NCBI GenBank assembly: GCA_903897145.1
Contig: CAIUAN010000029.1
Coordinates: 1 to 36,712, forward strand
Length of the DNA: 36,712 nt
Direction of reading: 5' to 3'
Source: an uncultured Bacteroidia bacterium
GTDB lineage: Bacteria > Bacteroidota > Bacteroidia > Bacteroidales > Prolixibacteraceae
Under the pieces are notes generated by a model. That model did not search any database, had not been told where the DNA came from, and saw nothing but the letters and a program-made list of their open reading frames with translations. Position numbers and translations under genes: made by a program. Below are positions 15,792 to 24,872 of the stretch, piece by piece (the stretch's first letter is position 1; every line of letters starts with the position of its first letter).

Positions 15792-16358
15792 ATGAAAATA
15801 GTAGTACTAGATAATTACGATTCGTTTACTTATAACTTAGTGCATGCCTTGCGGAAATTCGAGGGTGTTACGGTTGATGTAAGACGAAACGATGAAATTG
15901 GCGAAAATGAAGCCGATGGATATGATAAAATTGTTTTCTCTCCTGGCCCCGGACTTCCTGAAGAAGCTGGATTGATGCCTTTGATTATTCGCAAATATGC
16001 TGGCAAAAAGCCTATGCTTGGTGTTTGTTTAGGCCATCAGGCTATTGGCGAATCTTTTGGCGGTACTTTAGAAAATATGAATGATGTTCTGCATGGCATT
16101 GCGACTCCAATTACGATCGTGGCGAAGAGCTATATTTTTGAAAATATGCCTGAAGTATTTGAGGCAGGTCGTTATCATTCGTGGATCGTAGAACGAAATT
16201 CACTTCCTGAAGTGCTAGAAATTACTAGCTTGGATAACGAAGGTCGCATCATGTCGTTTCAGCATAAAGAATTTGACATCCAAGGGGTTCAGTTTCACCC
16301 CGAATCTATCCTAACACCAATTGGAGAACAAATTCTCGAAAACTGGGTTAGACATTAA
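15792..16358 (+). CDS. trpG: Anthranilate synthase component II (glutamine amidotransferase)
   Basis: TrpG hydrolyses glutamine and passes ammonia to TrpE. It is a stand-alone class I amidotransferase of 188 residues with the catalytic triad Cys79 (GVCLGHQAIGE), His169 and Glu171 (QFHPES). The oxyanion motif SPGPG lies at about 50-54. It is not fused to trpD, unlike in some enterobacteria. In other contexts this family also serves PabB, so it may supply folate synthesis too. Confidence 0.96.
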   Translation: MKIVVLDNYDSFTYNLVHALRKFEGVTVDVRRNDEIGENEADGYDKIVFSPGPGLPEEAGLMPLIIRKYAGKKPMLGVCLGHQAIGESFGGTLENMNDVLHGIATPITIVAKSYIFENMPEVFEAGRYHSWIVERNSLPEVLEITSLDNEGRIMSFQHKEFDIQGVQFHPESILTPIGEQILENWVRH

Positions 16359-16388
16359 GTATTTTGCTTCACATTCAAAAAGTTAGAG

Positions 16389-17375
16389 ATGAGAGAGATA
16401 TTAAGCCACTTATTCGAATATAAGCGATTAACCCTTCAAGAGGCGGAAGAGATTCTGATTGAGATCGCAGGAGGCAAACATTCTGATTCTGAAATAGCGG
16501 CATTTATTACCGTATTTAATATGCGAACCATCAGCATCGATGAGTTGGCAGGGTTTCGCAATGCCTTGCTGAAAACTTGTATTCCTATTGATTTGACAAA
16601 CTTCAATACCATCGATTTGTGTGGTACTGGCGGAGATGGGAAAGACACGTTTAACATCTCAACGTTATCTGCATTTGTTGTTGCAGGTGCAGGTGCAACG
16701 GTATCTAAACATGGCAACTATGGCGCATCATCAGGATGCGGATCGTCTAATGTTATGGAATATTTAGGATATAAATTTAGTAGTGACCACGATCAGTTAC
16801 GGCGCGAACTTGATACCTGTGGGATCACCTTTTTGCATGCGCCGTTATTTAATCCGGCCATGAAAAATGTGGCGCCAGTGCGTAAGGCATTGCGTTTAAA
16901 GACATTCTTTAATATGCTGGGACCAATGGTAAATCCAGGAAGACCGAAGAACCAGATTGTGGGTGTATTTAACCTTGAGCTTGCTCGAATGTATAATTAT
17001 CTATATCAGAAAAGCAATGTTAACTATGCCATTATCCATAGCTTAGATGGGTATGACGAGATCTCTTTAACGGGCGATTTCAAAGTCTTATCCAATAAGT
17101 CAGATCGTATTTATTCGCCGGAGCAGTTAGGTATGAACTTGGTTAAGCCCGAAGAGTTAGCTGGTACTGGCGATGTGCCAGGTACTGCCGCGATCTTTAC
17201 AAAGGTTCTCGAAGGGAAAGGAACGGTTCCTCAAAACTCAGCTGTCATTGCTAATTCGGCGATGGCTTTAGCAACGTATTTCCCGGATAAGAGTCTTGAG
17301 CAGTGTATCGAAATGGCCACCTCTTCATTGCTTGGAGGGAAAGCTAAGAACGTATTTTCAAAATTAATCTCTTAG
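16389..17375 (+). CDS. trpD: Anthranilate phosphoribosyltransferase
   Basis: TrpD joins anthranilate to phosphoribosyl pyrophosphate. Residues 1-65 form the helical N-terminal domain. The PRPP-binding GTGGDGKDTFNIST starts at 79, followed by AGATVSKHGNYGASSGCGS and the anthranilate-site PVRKALRLKTFFNMLGPMVNP. The length of 328 is normal. It starts 30 bp after trpG, and trpC begins 2 bp after its stop codon, so translation is probably coupled. Confidence 0.97.
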   Translation: MREILSHLFEYKRLTLQEAEEILIEIAGGKHSDSEIAAFITVFNMRTISIDELAGFRNALLKTCIPIDLTNFNTIDLCGTGGDGKDTFNISTLSAFVVAGAGATVSKHGNYGASSGCGSSNVMEYLGYKFSSDHDQLRRELDTCGITFLHAPLFNPAMKNVAPVRKALRLKTFFNMLGPMVNPGRPKNQIVGVFNLELARMYNYLYQKSNVNYAIIHSLDGYDEISLTGDFKVLSNKSDRIYSPEQLGMNLVKPEELAGTGDVPGTAAIFTKVLEGKGTVPQNSAVIANSAMALATYFPDKSLEQCIEMATSSLLGGKAKNVFSKLIS

Positions 17376-17377
17376 GG

Positions 17378-18169
17378 ATGCGAACTATTCTAGACGATAT
17401 AGTTGAAAATAGAAGGGAGGAAGTTATTCGTCAACGAAAGCTTGTCTCGTTGGCTGATCTTAAGGCTAAGACAGATTTTAGCACTCCGCGGTTTTCGATG
17501 GCTCAAAGACTAATTGCAACTGGAAGTAGTGGAATTATTGCTGAGTTTAAGCGTATGTCACCCTCAAAAGGAATTATCAACGATCGTGTCGAGCCTCAAG
17601 TTGTGACTAAAGGTTATGCAGAAGCTGGTGCTGCGGGCGTCTCTGTTTTAACCGACAGTCGTTATTTTGGCGGAAGTACAGCCGATTTTAATGCGGCTCG
17701 AAGTGCTATCCCAGGCACACCCATGATTCGCAAAGATTTTATGGTTGATGAGTATCAAATTCACGAAGCTCGATTTATGCAGGCTGACGTTATTTTATTG
17801 ATTGCCGCCGTTCTTGATAAATCTGAAATTTCTCAGTATACTTCAGTTGCTCATGAGTTAGGACTAGAAGTTTTATTGGAACTTCACGATGAGTCTGAAC
17901 TTGAGAAGATCGATCCCCGCGTGGATATGATCGGAATAAATAACCGAAATCTAAAAGATTTTAAAGTTGATATGGAGCAATCTTTAAGACTCTTTGATCA
18001 GCTTCCAGCTGCCGCGATTAAAATTTCAGAAAGCGGACTCAGTGATCCTAAGACGGTGGATTTTTTGCGGAACCATGGCTTCCAAGGATTTTTGATGGGT
18101 GAGAATTTTATGAAGATGGAAAATCCGGCAGCTGCCTGCGCTGAATTTATTTCTTCACTGAAAATTTAA
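17378..18169 (+). CDS. trpC: Indole-3-glycerol phosphate synthase
   Basis: TrpC closes the indole ring from carboxyphenylaminodeoxyribulose phosphate. It is a single-domain TIM barrel of 263 residues, separate from trpF. Family landmarks include IIAEFKRMSPSKG (Glu56, Lys58), the MIRKDFMVDEYQIHEAR segment, LLELHDE, GINNRNLKDF and the phosphate-binding SESGL near the C-terminus. All expected catalytic positions are present. Confidence 0.97.
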   Translation: MRTILDDIVENRREEVIRQRKLVSLADLKAKTDFSTPRFSMAQRLIATGSSGIIAEFKRMSPSKGIINDRVEPQVVTKGYAEAGAAGVSVLTDSRYFGGSTADFNAARSAIPGTPMIRKDFMVDEYQIHEARFMQADVILLIAAVLDKSEISQYTSVAHELGLEVLLELHDESELEKIDPRVDMIGINNRNLKDFKVDMEQSLRLFDQLPAAAIKISESGLSDPKTVDFLRNHGFQGFLMGENFMKMENPAAACAEFISSLKI

Positions 18170-18181
18170 AGGGATAAGATT

Positions 18182-18811
18182 ATGACACTTAAAATTAAGG
18201 TCTGTGGGATGTGCCAAGCTTCAAATATTGAGGCTTTGGTAAAGCTCGGCCCCGATTTTATTGGCTTGATCTTTTATCCAAAATCAAAAAGATTTATAGG
18301 CAATCACATCTCTTCAGAGTTTGACTTGCTGATCCCAAGGAACTTGCCAAGAGTTGGGGTATTTGTAAATGAATCTTTTGACGATTTAATTGAAAAAGTT
18401 AAACTTTACAACCTTGATTTTGTTCAATTACATGGAGATGAGAGTGTCGCTTATTGCACCAGAGTAAAATCTTTAGGTGTCTCAAGTATTAAAGCTTTTG
18501 GTATTTCAGCAGATTTTGATTTTGCATCCATTGCTTCTTATGAAAGCGCGTGTGATTATTTTTTATTCGATACATCAAGTGCTCTTAGAGGTGGGACAGG
18601 AACAAAATTTGATTGGAATATATTAAATGAATATCAAGGCTCTAAATCTTTCTTCCTAAGCGGTGGAATTAATCCTGGCGATGTTGATGCTATAAGAGTG
18701 CTTAATCATACAAAATTATTTGCTATCGATGTCAACAGTGGATTTGAAGTAGAGCCTGGAGTTAAAGACATTAAAAAACTAGAATCTTTTATCCTTCAAT
18801 TGAGAGGATAG
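18182..18811 (+). CDS. trpF: Phosphoribosylanthranilate isomerase
   Basis: TrpF performs the Amadori rearrangement of phosphoribosylanthranilate. This 209-residue TIM barrel has the catalytic KVCGM motif (Cys8) at the N-terminus, then RVGVFVNE, FVQLHGDES, and the Asp-bearing FDTSSALRGGTGTKFDW, with SGGINPGDV binding phosphate. It starts 12 bp after trpC. Its sequence is more AT-rich than that of trpC, but nothing points to transfer. Confidence 0.96.
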   Translation: MTLKIKVCGMCQASNIEALVKLGPDFIGLIFYPKSKRFIGNHISSEFDLLIPRNLPRVGVFVNESFDDLIEKVKLYNLDFVQLHGDESVAYCTRVKSLGVSSIKAFGISADFDFASIASYESACDYFLFDTSSALRGGTGTKFDWNILNEYQGSKSFFLSGGINPGDVDAIRVLNHTKLFAIDVNSGFEVEPGVKDIKKLESFILQLRG

Positions 18812-18833
18812 ATAAACTTAAAATTTGACAATC

Positions 18834-20021
18834 ATGAACTATCAATCGGATGAAAATGGTTATTACGGCAGTTTTGGGGGAGCTTTTATCCCCGAGATGA
18901 TGCACCAGAATATTGATCAACTGCAGAATTCTTATATTGATATTATCGAAAGCAAGTCATTTAAGGATGAGTTTAAATTATTGCTTCAGGATTATGCTGG
19001 AAGACCATCGCCATTGTATTATTCCGATCGTCTTTCTGACCAATATAAAACACATATTTATCTGAAACGAGAAGATCTGAATCATACGGGTTCTCATAAG
19101 ATTAATAATACTATTGGACAGATTTTATTAGCAAAGAGGCTTGGGAAAACGCGGATCATTGCCGAGACTGGTGCTGGTCAGCATGGCGTGGCAACGGCTA
19201 CGGTCTGTGCAAGGGCGGGATTAGAATGCATTGTTTATATGGGTGCCGTGGATGTAGCTCGTCAATCACCAAATGTTGAGAAGATGAAAATGCTGGGTGC
19301 TGAAGTCCGAGCCGTGCAGAGTGGTAGCAAGACTTTAAAAGATGCCACCAACGAAGCAATTCGTGACTGGATTAACAACCCAGTAGATACTCATTATATT
19401 ATTGGATCTGCAGTTGGTCCGCACCCTTATCCAGATATGGTCGCACGTTTTCAATCGGTTATTAGCGAAGAGATTAGAGAACAGCTTAAGGCAAAAGTTG
19501 GTCGTGAAACACCTGATTATGTCATCGCGTGTGTTGGAGGAGGTAGTAATGCCGCAGGTTCTTTTTACCATTTTCTTAATGAGCCATCGGTGAAGTTGGT
19601 TGCTGTTGAGGCTGCAGGAAAAGGTGTTAATACAGGGGAATCAGCTGCCACAACTCAGTTAGGAAAACCTGGTATATTACATGGAAGTCGCAGTTTATTA
19701 ATGCAGACATCCGACGGACAAGTCGTTGAGCCTTACTCTATTTCCGCTGGATTAGACTATCCCGGTATCGGTCCTATGCATGCTAACTTATATACAACTC
19801 AGCGAGGACAATTTCTAAGTGCTACAGATACTGAAGCATTGGAAGCAGCCTTATACTTATCACAAAAGGAGGGAATTATTCCAGCACTGGAATCTGCTCA
19901 TGCCCTTGCCGCATTGAATAAAATCGAGTTTAAGCCAGATGATATCGTGGTTGTTAATGTCTCGGGGCGGGGAGATAAGGACATGGAGACATTTCTTAAA
20001 TATTTTCAAACAGTAAAATAA
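18834..20021 (+). CDS. trpB: Tryptophan synthase beta chain
   Basis: TrpB joins indole to serine using pyridoxal phosphate. It has Lys89 in HTGSHKINN as the cofactor lysine, then ETGAGQHGVATA, the phosphate-binding GGGSNA, and the C-terminal SGRGDKDM. I take the ATG at 18834 (395 residues, MNYQSDENGYYGSFGG). An in-frame TTG at 18825 would add only three residues and is less likely. It is the trpB1 type that works with TrpA, which follows after 5 bp. Confidence 0.96.
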   Translation: MNYQSDENGYYGSFGGAFIPEMMHQNIDQLQNSYIDIIESKSFKDEFKLLLQDYAGRPSPLYYSDRLSDQYKTHIYLKREDLNHTGSHKINNTIGQILLAKRLGKTRIIAETGAGQHGVATATVCARAGLECIVYMGAVDVARQSPNVEKMKMLGAEVRAVQSGSKTLKDATNEAIRDWINNPVDTHYIIGSAVGPHPYPDMVARFQSVISEEIREQLKAKVGRETPDYVIACVGGGSNAAGSFYHFLNEPSVKLVAVEAAGKGVNTGESAATTQLGKPGILHGSRSLLMQTSDGQVVEPYSISAGLDYPGIGPMHANLYTTQRGQFLSATDTEALEAALYLSQKEGIIPALESAHALAALNKIEFKPDDIVVVNVSGRGDKDMETFLKYFQTVK

Positions 20022-20026
20022 CAAAA

Positions 20027-20803
20027 ATGGAAAATCGAATTACCGAGCTCTTTATAAAAAAAGATAAGCAGATCTTGTCTATTTATTTTACTGCTGGCTA
20101 TCCTGAATTGAATGATACTAAAACGATAATTTCCACTTTAGAAAAGCATGGAGCTGACCTCATAGAAGTTGGTATGCCATTTTCTGATCCTGTGGCCGAT
20201 GGGATCGTTATTCAAAAGAGTTCTGAAGCTGCTCTTGAAAATGGCATGACCATTCATCTCTTATTTGAGCAGCTAAAAGAGATTCGCAAACACGTTTCTG
20301 TTCCACTGATTTTGATGGGTTATCTGAATCCCGTGATGCAGTTTGGGATTGAGAATTTTTGCAAAAAATGCAGTGAGATAGGGATTGATGGGACTATTAT
20401 TCCGGATCTCCCATTGGAAGTTTATGAGTCTGAGTATAAGGCAATTTTCGAAACTTATTCGTTAAGCAATATTTTCTTAATTACGCCGCAGACTTCAGAT
20501 GAACGAATTCGTAAGATTGACCGCCTTTCATCGGGTTTTATTTATATGGTCTCATCAAGTTCTACCACAGGAGCTAAAGAGGCTGTTGACCAGGAACAAA
20601 TAGCCTATTTTGAGCGAATTGACAAGATGTGCCTTCGTTCAAAGCGACTAATTGGATTTGGAATTTCAGACAATCGCACCTTTCAACGAGCTTGTAGCTA
20701 TTCGAATGGTGCAATCATTGGCAGTGCATTTATTACTGCAATTACAGGCGATGGAGAAGTAGAGAATAAGGTTAGCCAGTTTATGAAAAAGTTTGATTCC
20801 TAA
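20027..20803 (+). CDS. trpA: Tryptophan synthase alpha chain
   Basis: TrpA splits indole-3-glycerol phosphate and channels indole to TrpB. The catalytic pair is present: Glu47 (LIEVGMPFSDP) and Asp58 (VADGIVIQ). Other landmarks are LMGYLNPVMQFG, GTIIPDLPLE, the MVSSSSTTGAK loop and GFGISD. The length of 258 is standard. It is the last trp gene; no strong terminator follows, but a promoter match for the next gene does. Confidence 0.96.
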   Translation: MENRITELFIKKDKQILSIYFTAGYPELNDTKTIISTLEKHGADLIEVGMPFSDPVADGIVIQKSSEAALENGMTIHLLFEQLKEIRKHVSVPLILMGYLNPVMQFGIENFCKKCSEIGIDGTIIPDLPLEVYESEYKAIFETYSLSNIFLITPQTSDERIRKIDRLSSGFIYMVSSSSTTGAKEAVDQEQIAYFERIDKMCLRSKRLIGFGISDNRTFQRACSYSNGAIIGSAFITAITGDGEVENKVSQFMKKFDS

Positions 20804-20849
20804 CCTAGTAATAATTTCACTTCTTTTTAATGGATTTTATAAATAAGGT

Positions 20850-20857
20850 TACCTTTG
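20850..20857 (+). promoter_or_regulatory. Promoter -7 element of the S46 peptidase gene
   Basis: TACCTTTG matches TAnnTTTG exactly and lies 19 bp before the ATG. A partial -33 element (tttt, about 20824-20828) is at the right distance. It suggests that the peptidase is expressed independently of the trp operon. Confidence 0.6.
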
Positions 20858-20876
20858 TAGCTTAATAACTAATAAG

Positions 20877-23021
20877 ATGAAAAATATTTTACTAGCACTA
20901 CTTGTTTTTGCATTCTTCTTAACCTCTAAAGCAGACGAGGGGATGTGGCTTCCTTCGCTAGTTGGAAAGTTGAATATTCAAAAGATGAATGCGATCGGGT
21001 GTAAGCTTACTGCAGATCAAATATACAACATCAATACTTCCAGTTTAAAAGATGCTGTTGTGGCCCTAGACCATGGGTCTTGTTCTGCGGAGATGGTTTC
21101 TGCTGATGGATTATTGTTAACCAATCATCATTGTGGCTTTGGCGAGATACAGGCTCATAGTTCTGTCGAGCATGACTACTTACGCGATGGATTTTGGGCC
21201 AAAAATCACGGAGAAGAACTTTCAAATCCTGGGAAAACGGTAACTTTTTTGGTTAGCATGGAGGATGTTACTAGTCAGGTGCTTAAAGAAGTTACAGATG
21301 CGATGAGCGAGAAAGAACGGTCATCAAAAATTCAATCTGCTATTGCTAAGTTAGAGAAACAAGTGAAAGGCGATTCTCCCTTAGAAGTTCGAGTTAGGAG
21401 TATGTTTGAGACCAATCAATATTTTGTATTTGTTACTCAGACATTTAAAGATATAAGGCTAGTAGGAACTCCTCCACAATCAATAGGGAACTTTGGTGGC
21501 GAGACCGATAACTGGATGTGGCCTCGACATACAGGTGATTTTTCAATGTTTCGCGTATACTGTGCTCCTGACGGAACGCCTGCTGAATATTCGAAACAAA
21601 ATGTGCCGTATCATCCAAAACATTTCTTGCCTATTTCAATAAAAGGGTTGGACAGGAATGACTATACAATGGTTATGGGTTATCCGGGTAGAACAAATCG
21701 CTATCGGACCTCAACTGAAGTTAAATATACCATGGAAGTTGTGAATGAAGCTCGGGTGACAGCACGCGAAGCAAAACTGGCAATTATTCGTTCGTTTATG
21801 GCAACTAGCCAGAAAGCAAGGATCCAATATGCTTCAAAATTTGCACGTAGCTCGAACTATTATAAGTATTCAATTGGGGAAAATAAAGGACTTACAGCGC
21901 TTAATACCATTGAACAAAAGAAAATAATTGAGCTTGATTTCCTGCGATGGGCCAATGCAAAACCTGATCGTAAAGCGAAATATGGAGCGGTTTTAGATTC
22001 TATCAATGAAGCTTTTGGGTCCCGTGATGAGAAGATCGCGATGGAGTATGTTCGTGAAGCTTTATTGAGTGGCGCCGATATTTTTGCTTTTGCTGGCAAG
22101 GCCAATTCATTAAAAGATATTTTGAAAGGAAATGATCAACAGAAGATCATGAATTCAGCAAACAGTTTAAAATCGTCATTGGATGACTATTTTAAAGACT
22201 ATGACGCGGATACTGATCAGAAAATTGTAGCGGCTTTATTGAAGATTTATGCACAAAAAGTCAATCCAAAGTATATCCCAACCTTCTTTAAAGAGATTCA
22301 GTCGAAATACAAAGGTGACTATGAGGCTTATTCAAAGAAAATGTTTGCTAAAACAATCTTTGCAAATAAAGCCAAATTGGAGGCATTCTTGGCTAAGCCC
22401 AATGCTAAAGTATTGGATAAGGATATGGCGTATGTTGCGATGCAATCGATCTTTGAGGCGATGAACCTTATTTCTCGCGATTTAAGCACCACCATATCGA
22501 GACTTGATCGTGCCCGTCGACTATTTGTTGGAGGGATCAATGAGATGAATAAAGATCAATCGGCTTATCCCGATGCGAACTCTACCATGCGCTTAACCTA
22601 TGGCGTTGTTGATGGTTATGCTCCACATGATGCGACCTATTTCGATTATTTTACAACCTTAAAAGGGTATGTTGAAAAGGGAATCCCTGGGGATGTTGAT
22701 TTTGATTATCCAAAAAGACTTTTAGAACTCTACAATGCCAATGACTTTGGTCCTTATGCAGACAAGGATGGCACCTTGCACACTTGTTTTACCTCCAATA
22801 ACGACATTACTGGAGGTAACTCTGGTAGTCCGGTTATGAATGGCAATGGTGAATTAGTCGGCATAGCATTCGATGGGAACTGGGAAGCGATGAGCGGTAA
22901 TATTGCCTATGAGCCAAAATTGCAAAAGTGTATTAATGTCGATATACGTTTTGTTTTATGGACGATTGATAAATACGCTGGCGCAACAAATCTCATAAAA
23001 GAGATGAAGATTATTCGTTAA
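20877..23021 (+). CDS. S46 family dipeptidyl peptidase (DPP7-like)
   Basis: S46 peptidases release N-terminal dipeptides in the periplasm and support amino acid scavenging in Bacteroidota. The 714-residue precursor has a signal peptide (1-19, cleavage after SKA) followed by the conserved EGMWLPS. The chymotrypsin-like triad is visible: His in LLTNHHCGFG, Asp in DNWMWPRHTGDFSMFR, and Ser649 in GGNSGSP. The residue 18 positions after the serine is Gly667. In Porphyromonas gingivalis a Gly here marks DPP7 (hydrophobic P1) and an Arg marks DPP11 (acidic P1), so I infer DPP7-like specificity. Confidence 0.93.
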   Translation: MKNILLALLVFAFFLTSKADEGMWLPSLVGKLNIQKMNAIGCKLTADQIYNINTSSLKDAVVALDHGSCSAEMVSADGLLLTNHHCGFGEIQAHSSVEHDYLRDGFWAKNHGEELSNPGKTVTFLVSMEDVTSQVLKEVTDAMSEKERSSKIQSAIAKLEKQVKGDSPLEVRVRSMFETNQYFVFVTQTFKDIRLVGTPPQSIGNFGGETDNWMWPRHTGDFSMFRVYCAPDGTPAEYSKQNVPYHPKHFLPISIKGLDRNDYTMVMGYPGRTNRYRTSTEVKYTMEVVNEARVTAREAKLAIIRSFMATSQKARIQYASKFARSSNYYKYSIGENKGLTALNTIEQKKIIELDFLRWANAKPDRKAKYGAVLDSINEAFGSRDEKIAMEYVREALLSGADIFAFAGKANSLKDILKGNDQQKIMNSANSLKSSLDDYFKDYDADTDQKIVAALLKIYAQKVNPKYIPTFFKEIQSKYKGDYEAYSKKMFAKTIFANKAKLEAFLAKPNAKVLDKDMAYVAMQSIFEAMNLISRDLSTTISRLDRARRLFVGGINEMNKDQSAYPDANSTMRLTYGVVDGYAPHDATYFDYFTTLKGYVEKGIPGDVDFDYPKRLLELYNANDFGPYADKDGTLHTCFTSNNDITGGNSGSPVMNGNGELVGIAFDGNWEAMSGNIAYEPKLQKCINVDIRFVLWTIDKYAGATNLIKEMKIIR

Positions 23022-23067
23022 CAACGCTAAAAAAATATTAAATCAACATTGATGTTGGTGATATAAA

Positions 23068-23100
23068 GAATGACTGGTTGAATGGCCGGTCATTCATTTT
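23068..23100 (+). terminator. Intrinsic terminator after the S46 peptidase
   Basis: A 10-bp stem (23068-23077 with 23086-23095, one G-U pair) carries an eight-base loop and is followed by attttt. It ends only about 7 bp before the rnhA ATG. Confidence 0.75.
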
Positions 23101-23106
23101 TACTCT

Positions 23107-23586
23107 ATGGTTATGACTCTGCTGAATTTACCAGAGATTATTGTTTATACCGATGGTGCGGCTCGGGGCAATCCCGGCCCTGGTGGCTATGGCGTTGTCT
23201 TAATCTCTGGTGGCTATCGCAAAGAGATCTCCCAAGGGTACCTTTTGACAACCAATAATCGCATGGAGCTATTAGCTGCCATTGTTGGACTTGAGGCTCT
23301 CAAGGTTCAACCTTCAAAAGTTACCATCTATACCGACTCTAAATATGTATCCGATTCTGTTGAGAAAGGTTGGGTTTTTAATTGGGTTAAAATTCGATTT
23401 AAAGGGAAGAAAAATAGCGATCTCTGGATGAGGTTTATTGAAATCTATTCAAAACACCAAGTTAAATTTGTATGGGTAAAGGGGCATGCAAGCATACCCG
23501 AGAATGAAAGATGTGACGAACTTGCGGTTGAGGCATCTTGGAATCCTACTCTGTTGAAAGATGTCGGTTACCAACCCGGGGTTTAA
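23107..23586 (+). CDS. rnhA: Ribonuclease HI
   Basis: RNase HI cuts the RNA strand of RNA-DNA hybrids, removing primers and R-loops. The 159-residue protein has the complete metal-binding set: Asp16 (IVYTDGAARGNPGPGGYG), Glu54, Asp77 (IYTDSKYV) and Asp137, with His127 in the flexible loop KGHASIPEN. No hybrid-binding extension is present. A second ATG two codons downstream (23113) is an alternative start. The hairpin directly before it leaves almost no room for a promoter, so it may depend on read-through. Confidence 0.95.
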   Translation: MVMTLLNLPEIIVYTDGAARGNPGPGGYGVVLISGGYRKEISQGYLLTTNNRMELLAAIVGLEALKVQPSKVTIYTDSKYVSDSVEKGWVFNWVKIRFKGKKNSDLWMRFIEIYSKHQVKFVWVKGHASIPENERCDELAVEASWNPTLLKDVGYQPGV

Positions 23587-23611
23587 AAGTTAATTATATT
23601 CTGAAATAGAA

Positions 23612-23619
23612 TACATTTG
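23612..23619 (+). promoter_or_regulatory. Promoter -7 element of waaA
   Basis: TACATTTG matches TAnnTTTG exactly and lies 20 bp before the waaA ATG. No clear TTTG is found at the -33 distance. Confidence 0.5.
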
Positions 23620-23639
23620 TATTTCAAAATTGATACTGA

Positions 23640-24872
23640 ATGAAGCTGCTTTATAATTTAGGGATTTGGGGATATTACTTGCTTTTAAGAATCGCTTCTA
23701 TTCGGAATAAAAAGGCTCAAAGTTGGATCGATGGACGAAAAGATATCTTTATTCGACTCAAAGAGACGATCACCCCTGGCGAATTAATCCTTTGGTTTCA
23801 TGCCTCATCATTAGGTGAGTTTGAGCAGGGTCGTCCCGTTATTGAGGCTATTAGAGCGCTCTCTCCCGAGTATAAAATCTTACTGACATTTTTCTCTCCA
23901 TCTGGGTATGAATTGCGAAAAGATTACCAATATGCTGATTATGTATTTTACCTCCCTTTGGATACCCCAAGAAATGCTGCTCGATTTATTGAAATTGTGC
24001 AGCCCCAAAAGGTATTTTTTATCAAGTATGAGTTTTGGTATAACTTCTTAACTCAACTTAAAAAGGCAGATGTGCCTACGTATATTTTCTCTGCCCTGTT
24101 CCGTCCTTCTCAGATTTTCTTTAAGCCTTGGGGAAAGTGGTACCTTCGAGCTATTCAAACTTTTGAGCAGATCTTTGTTCAGAATCAAGAATCGTATGAC
24201 CTTCTTATCAAATTTAATTTCAATAACGTCTCACTCTCAGGCGACACGCGTCTCGATCGCGTTGGTCAAATTGCAGATGCTTCTCCAAGACTTGAGAAGT
24301 TAGGTATTTTCTGTCAGGGCAAGAAAATTATTATTGCTGGAAGTACCTGGTTGGAAGATGAAGCTTTTTTAATACCTTATATTAATCAACAATCGGAAGG
24401 TGTAAAATTTGTTATCGCACCTCATGAAGTCACTCCAGAGTCACTAGATCGAATTGCAAAAGCCTTAGAGAAGTCTTTTGTCTATTATTCAACGGCAACT
24501 GACTCAGAACTTGCCAAAGCAACTGTGTTAATTGTAGACGGTTATGGATATCTAAATTCAATTTATCGTTACGGCCATATAGCCTATGTTGGTGGTGGGT
24601 TTACTTCGGGAATTCATAGCATCTTAGAGCCTGCAGTATTTGGATTGCCGGTTCTCTTTGGTCCTGACTATCATAAGTTTCAAGAAGCGCATGATATGCT
24701 CTTTATTGGCGCTGCTAGCTGTATCAGCAATTCGGACGAATTTAAAATTCAAATGGATAGCTATTTATTCGATCCGGATAAATTAAAAGTAGCCTCGGCA
24801 AAGGCCAGCGGATATGTATATAAAAATAGAGGTGCCTCTTCGGCTATCGTAAATTTCTTGTTCCCAGCTTAA
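23640..24872 (+). CDS. waaA: 3-deoxy-D-manno-octulosonic acid (Kdo) transferase
   Basis: WaaA adds Kdo to the lipid A precursor at the cytoplasmic face of the inner membrane. It is a GT30 enzyme of 410 residues with an N-terminal membrane-contact helix. The catalytic Glu60 lies in WFHASSLGEFEQGRPVI, and the NVSLSGDTRLDRV segment leads into the second Rossmann domain. The C-terminal half carries GGGFTSGIHSILEPAVFGLPVLFGP, which binds CMP-Kdo. No other lipopolysaccharide genes are adjacent. Whether it adds one or more Kdo residues cannot be read from sequence. Confidence 0.95.
   Translation: MKLLYNLGIWGYYLLLRIASIRNKKAQSWIDGRKDIFIRLKETITPGELILWFHASSLGEFEQGRPVIEAIRALSPEYKILLTFFSPSGYELRKDYQYADYVFYLPLDTPRNAARFIEIVQPQKVFFIKYEFWYNFLTQLKKADVPTYIFSALFRPSQIFFKPWGKWYLRAIQTFEQIFVQNQESYDLLIKFNFNNVSLSGDTRLDRVGQIADASPRLEKLGIFCQGKKIIIAGSTWLEDEAFLIPYINQQSEGVKFVIAPHEVTPESLDRIAKALEKSFVYYSTATDSELAKATVLIVDGYGYLNSIYRYGHIAYVGGGFTSGIHSILEPAVFGLPVLFGPDYHKFQEAHDMLFIGAASCISNSDEFKIQMDSYLFDPDKLKVASAKASGYVYKNRGASSAIVNFLFPA

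Noticed and set aside
18825-18833. TTG start of trpB
   Set aside because: An ATG three codons later gives the usual N-terminus, so the TTG is unnecessary.
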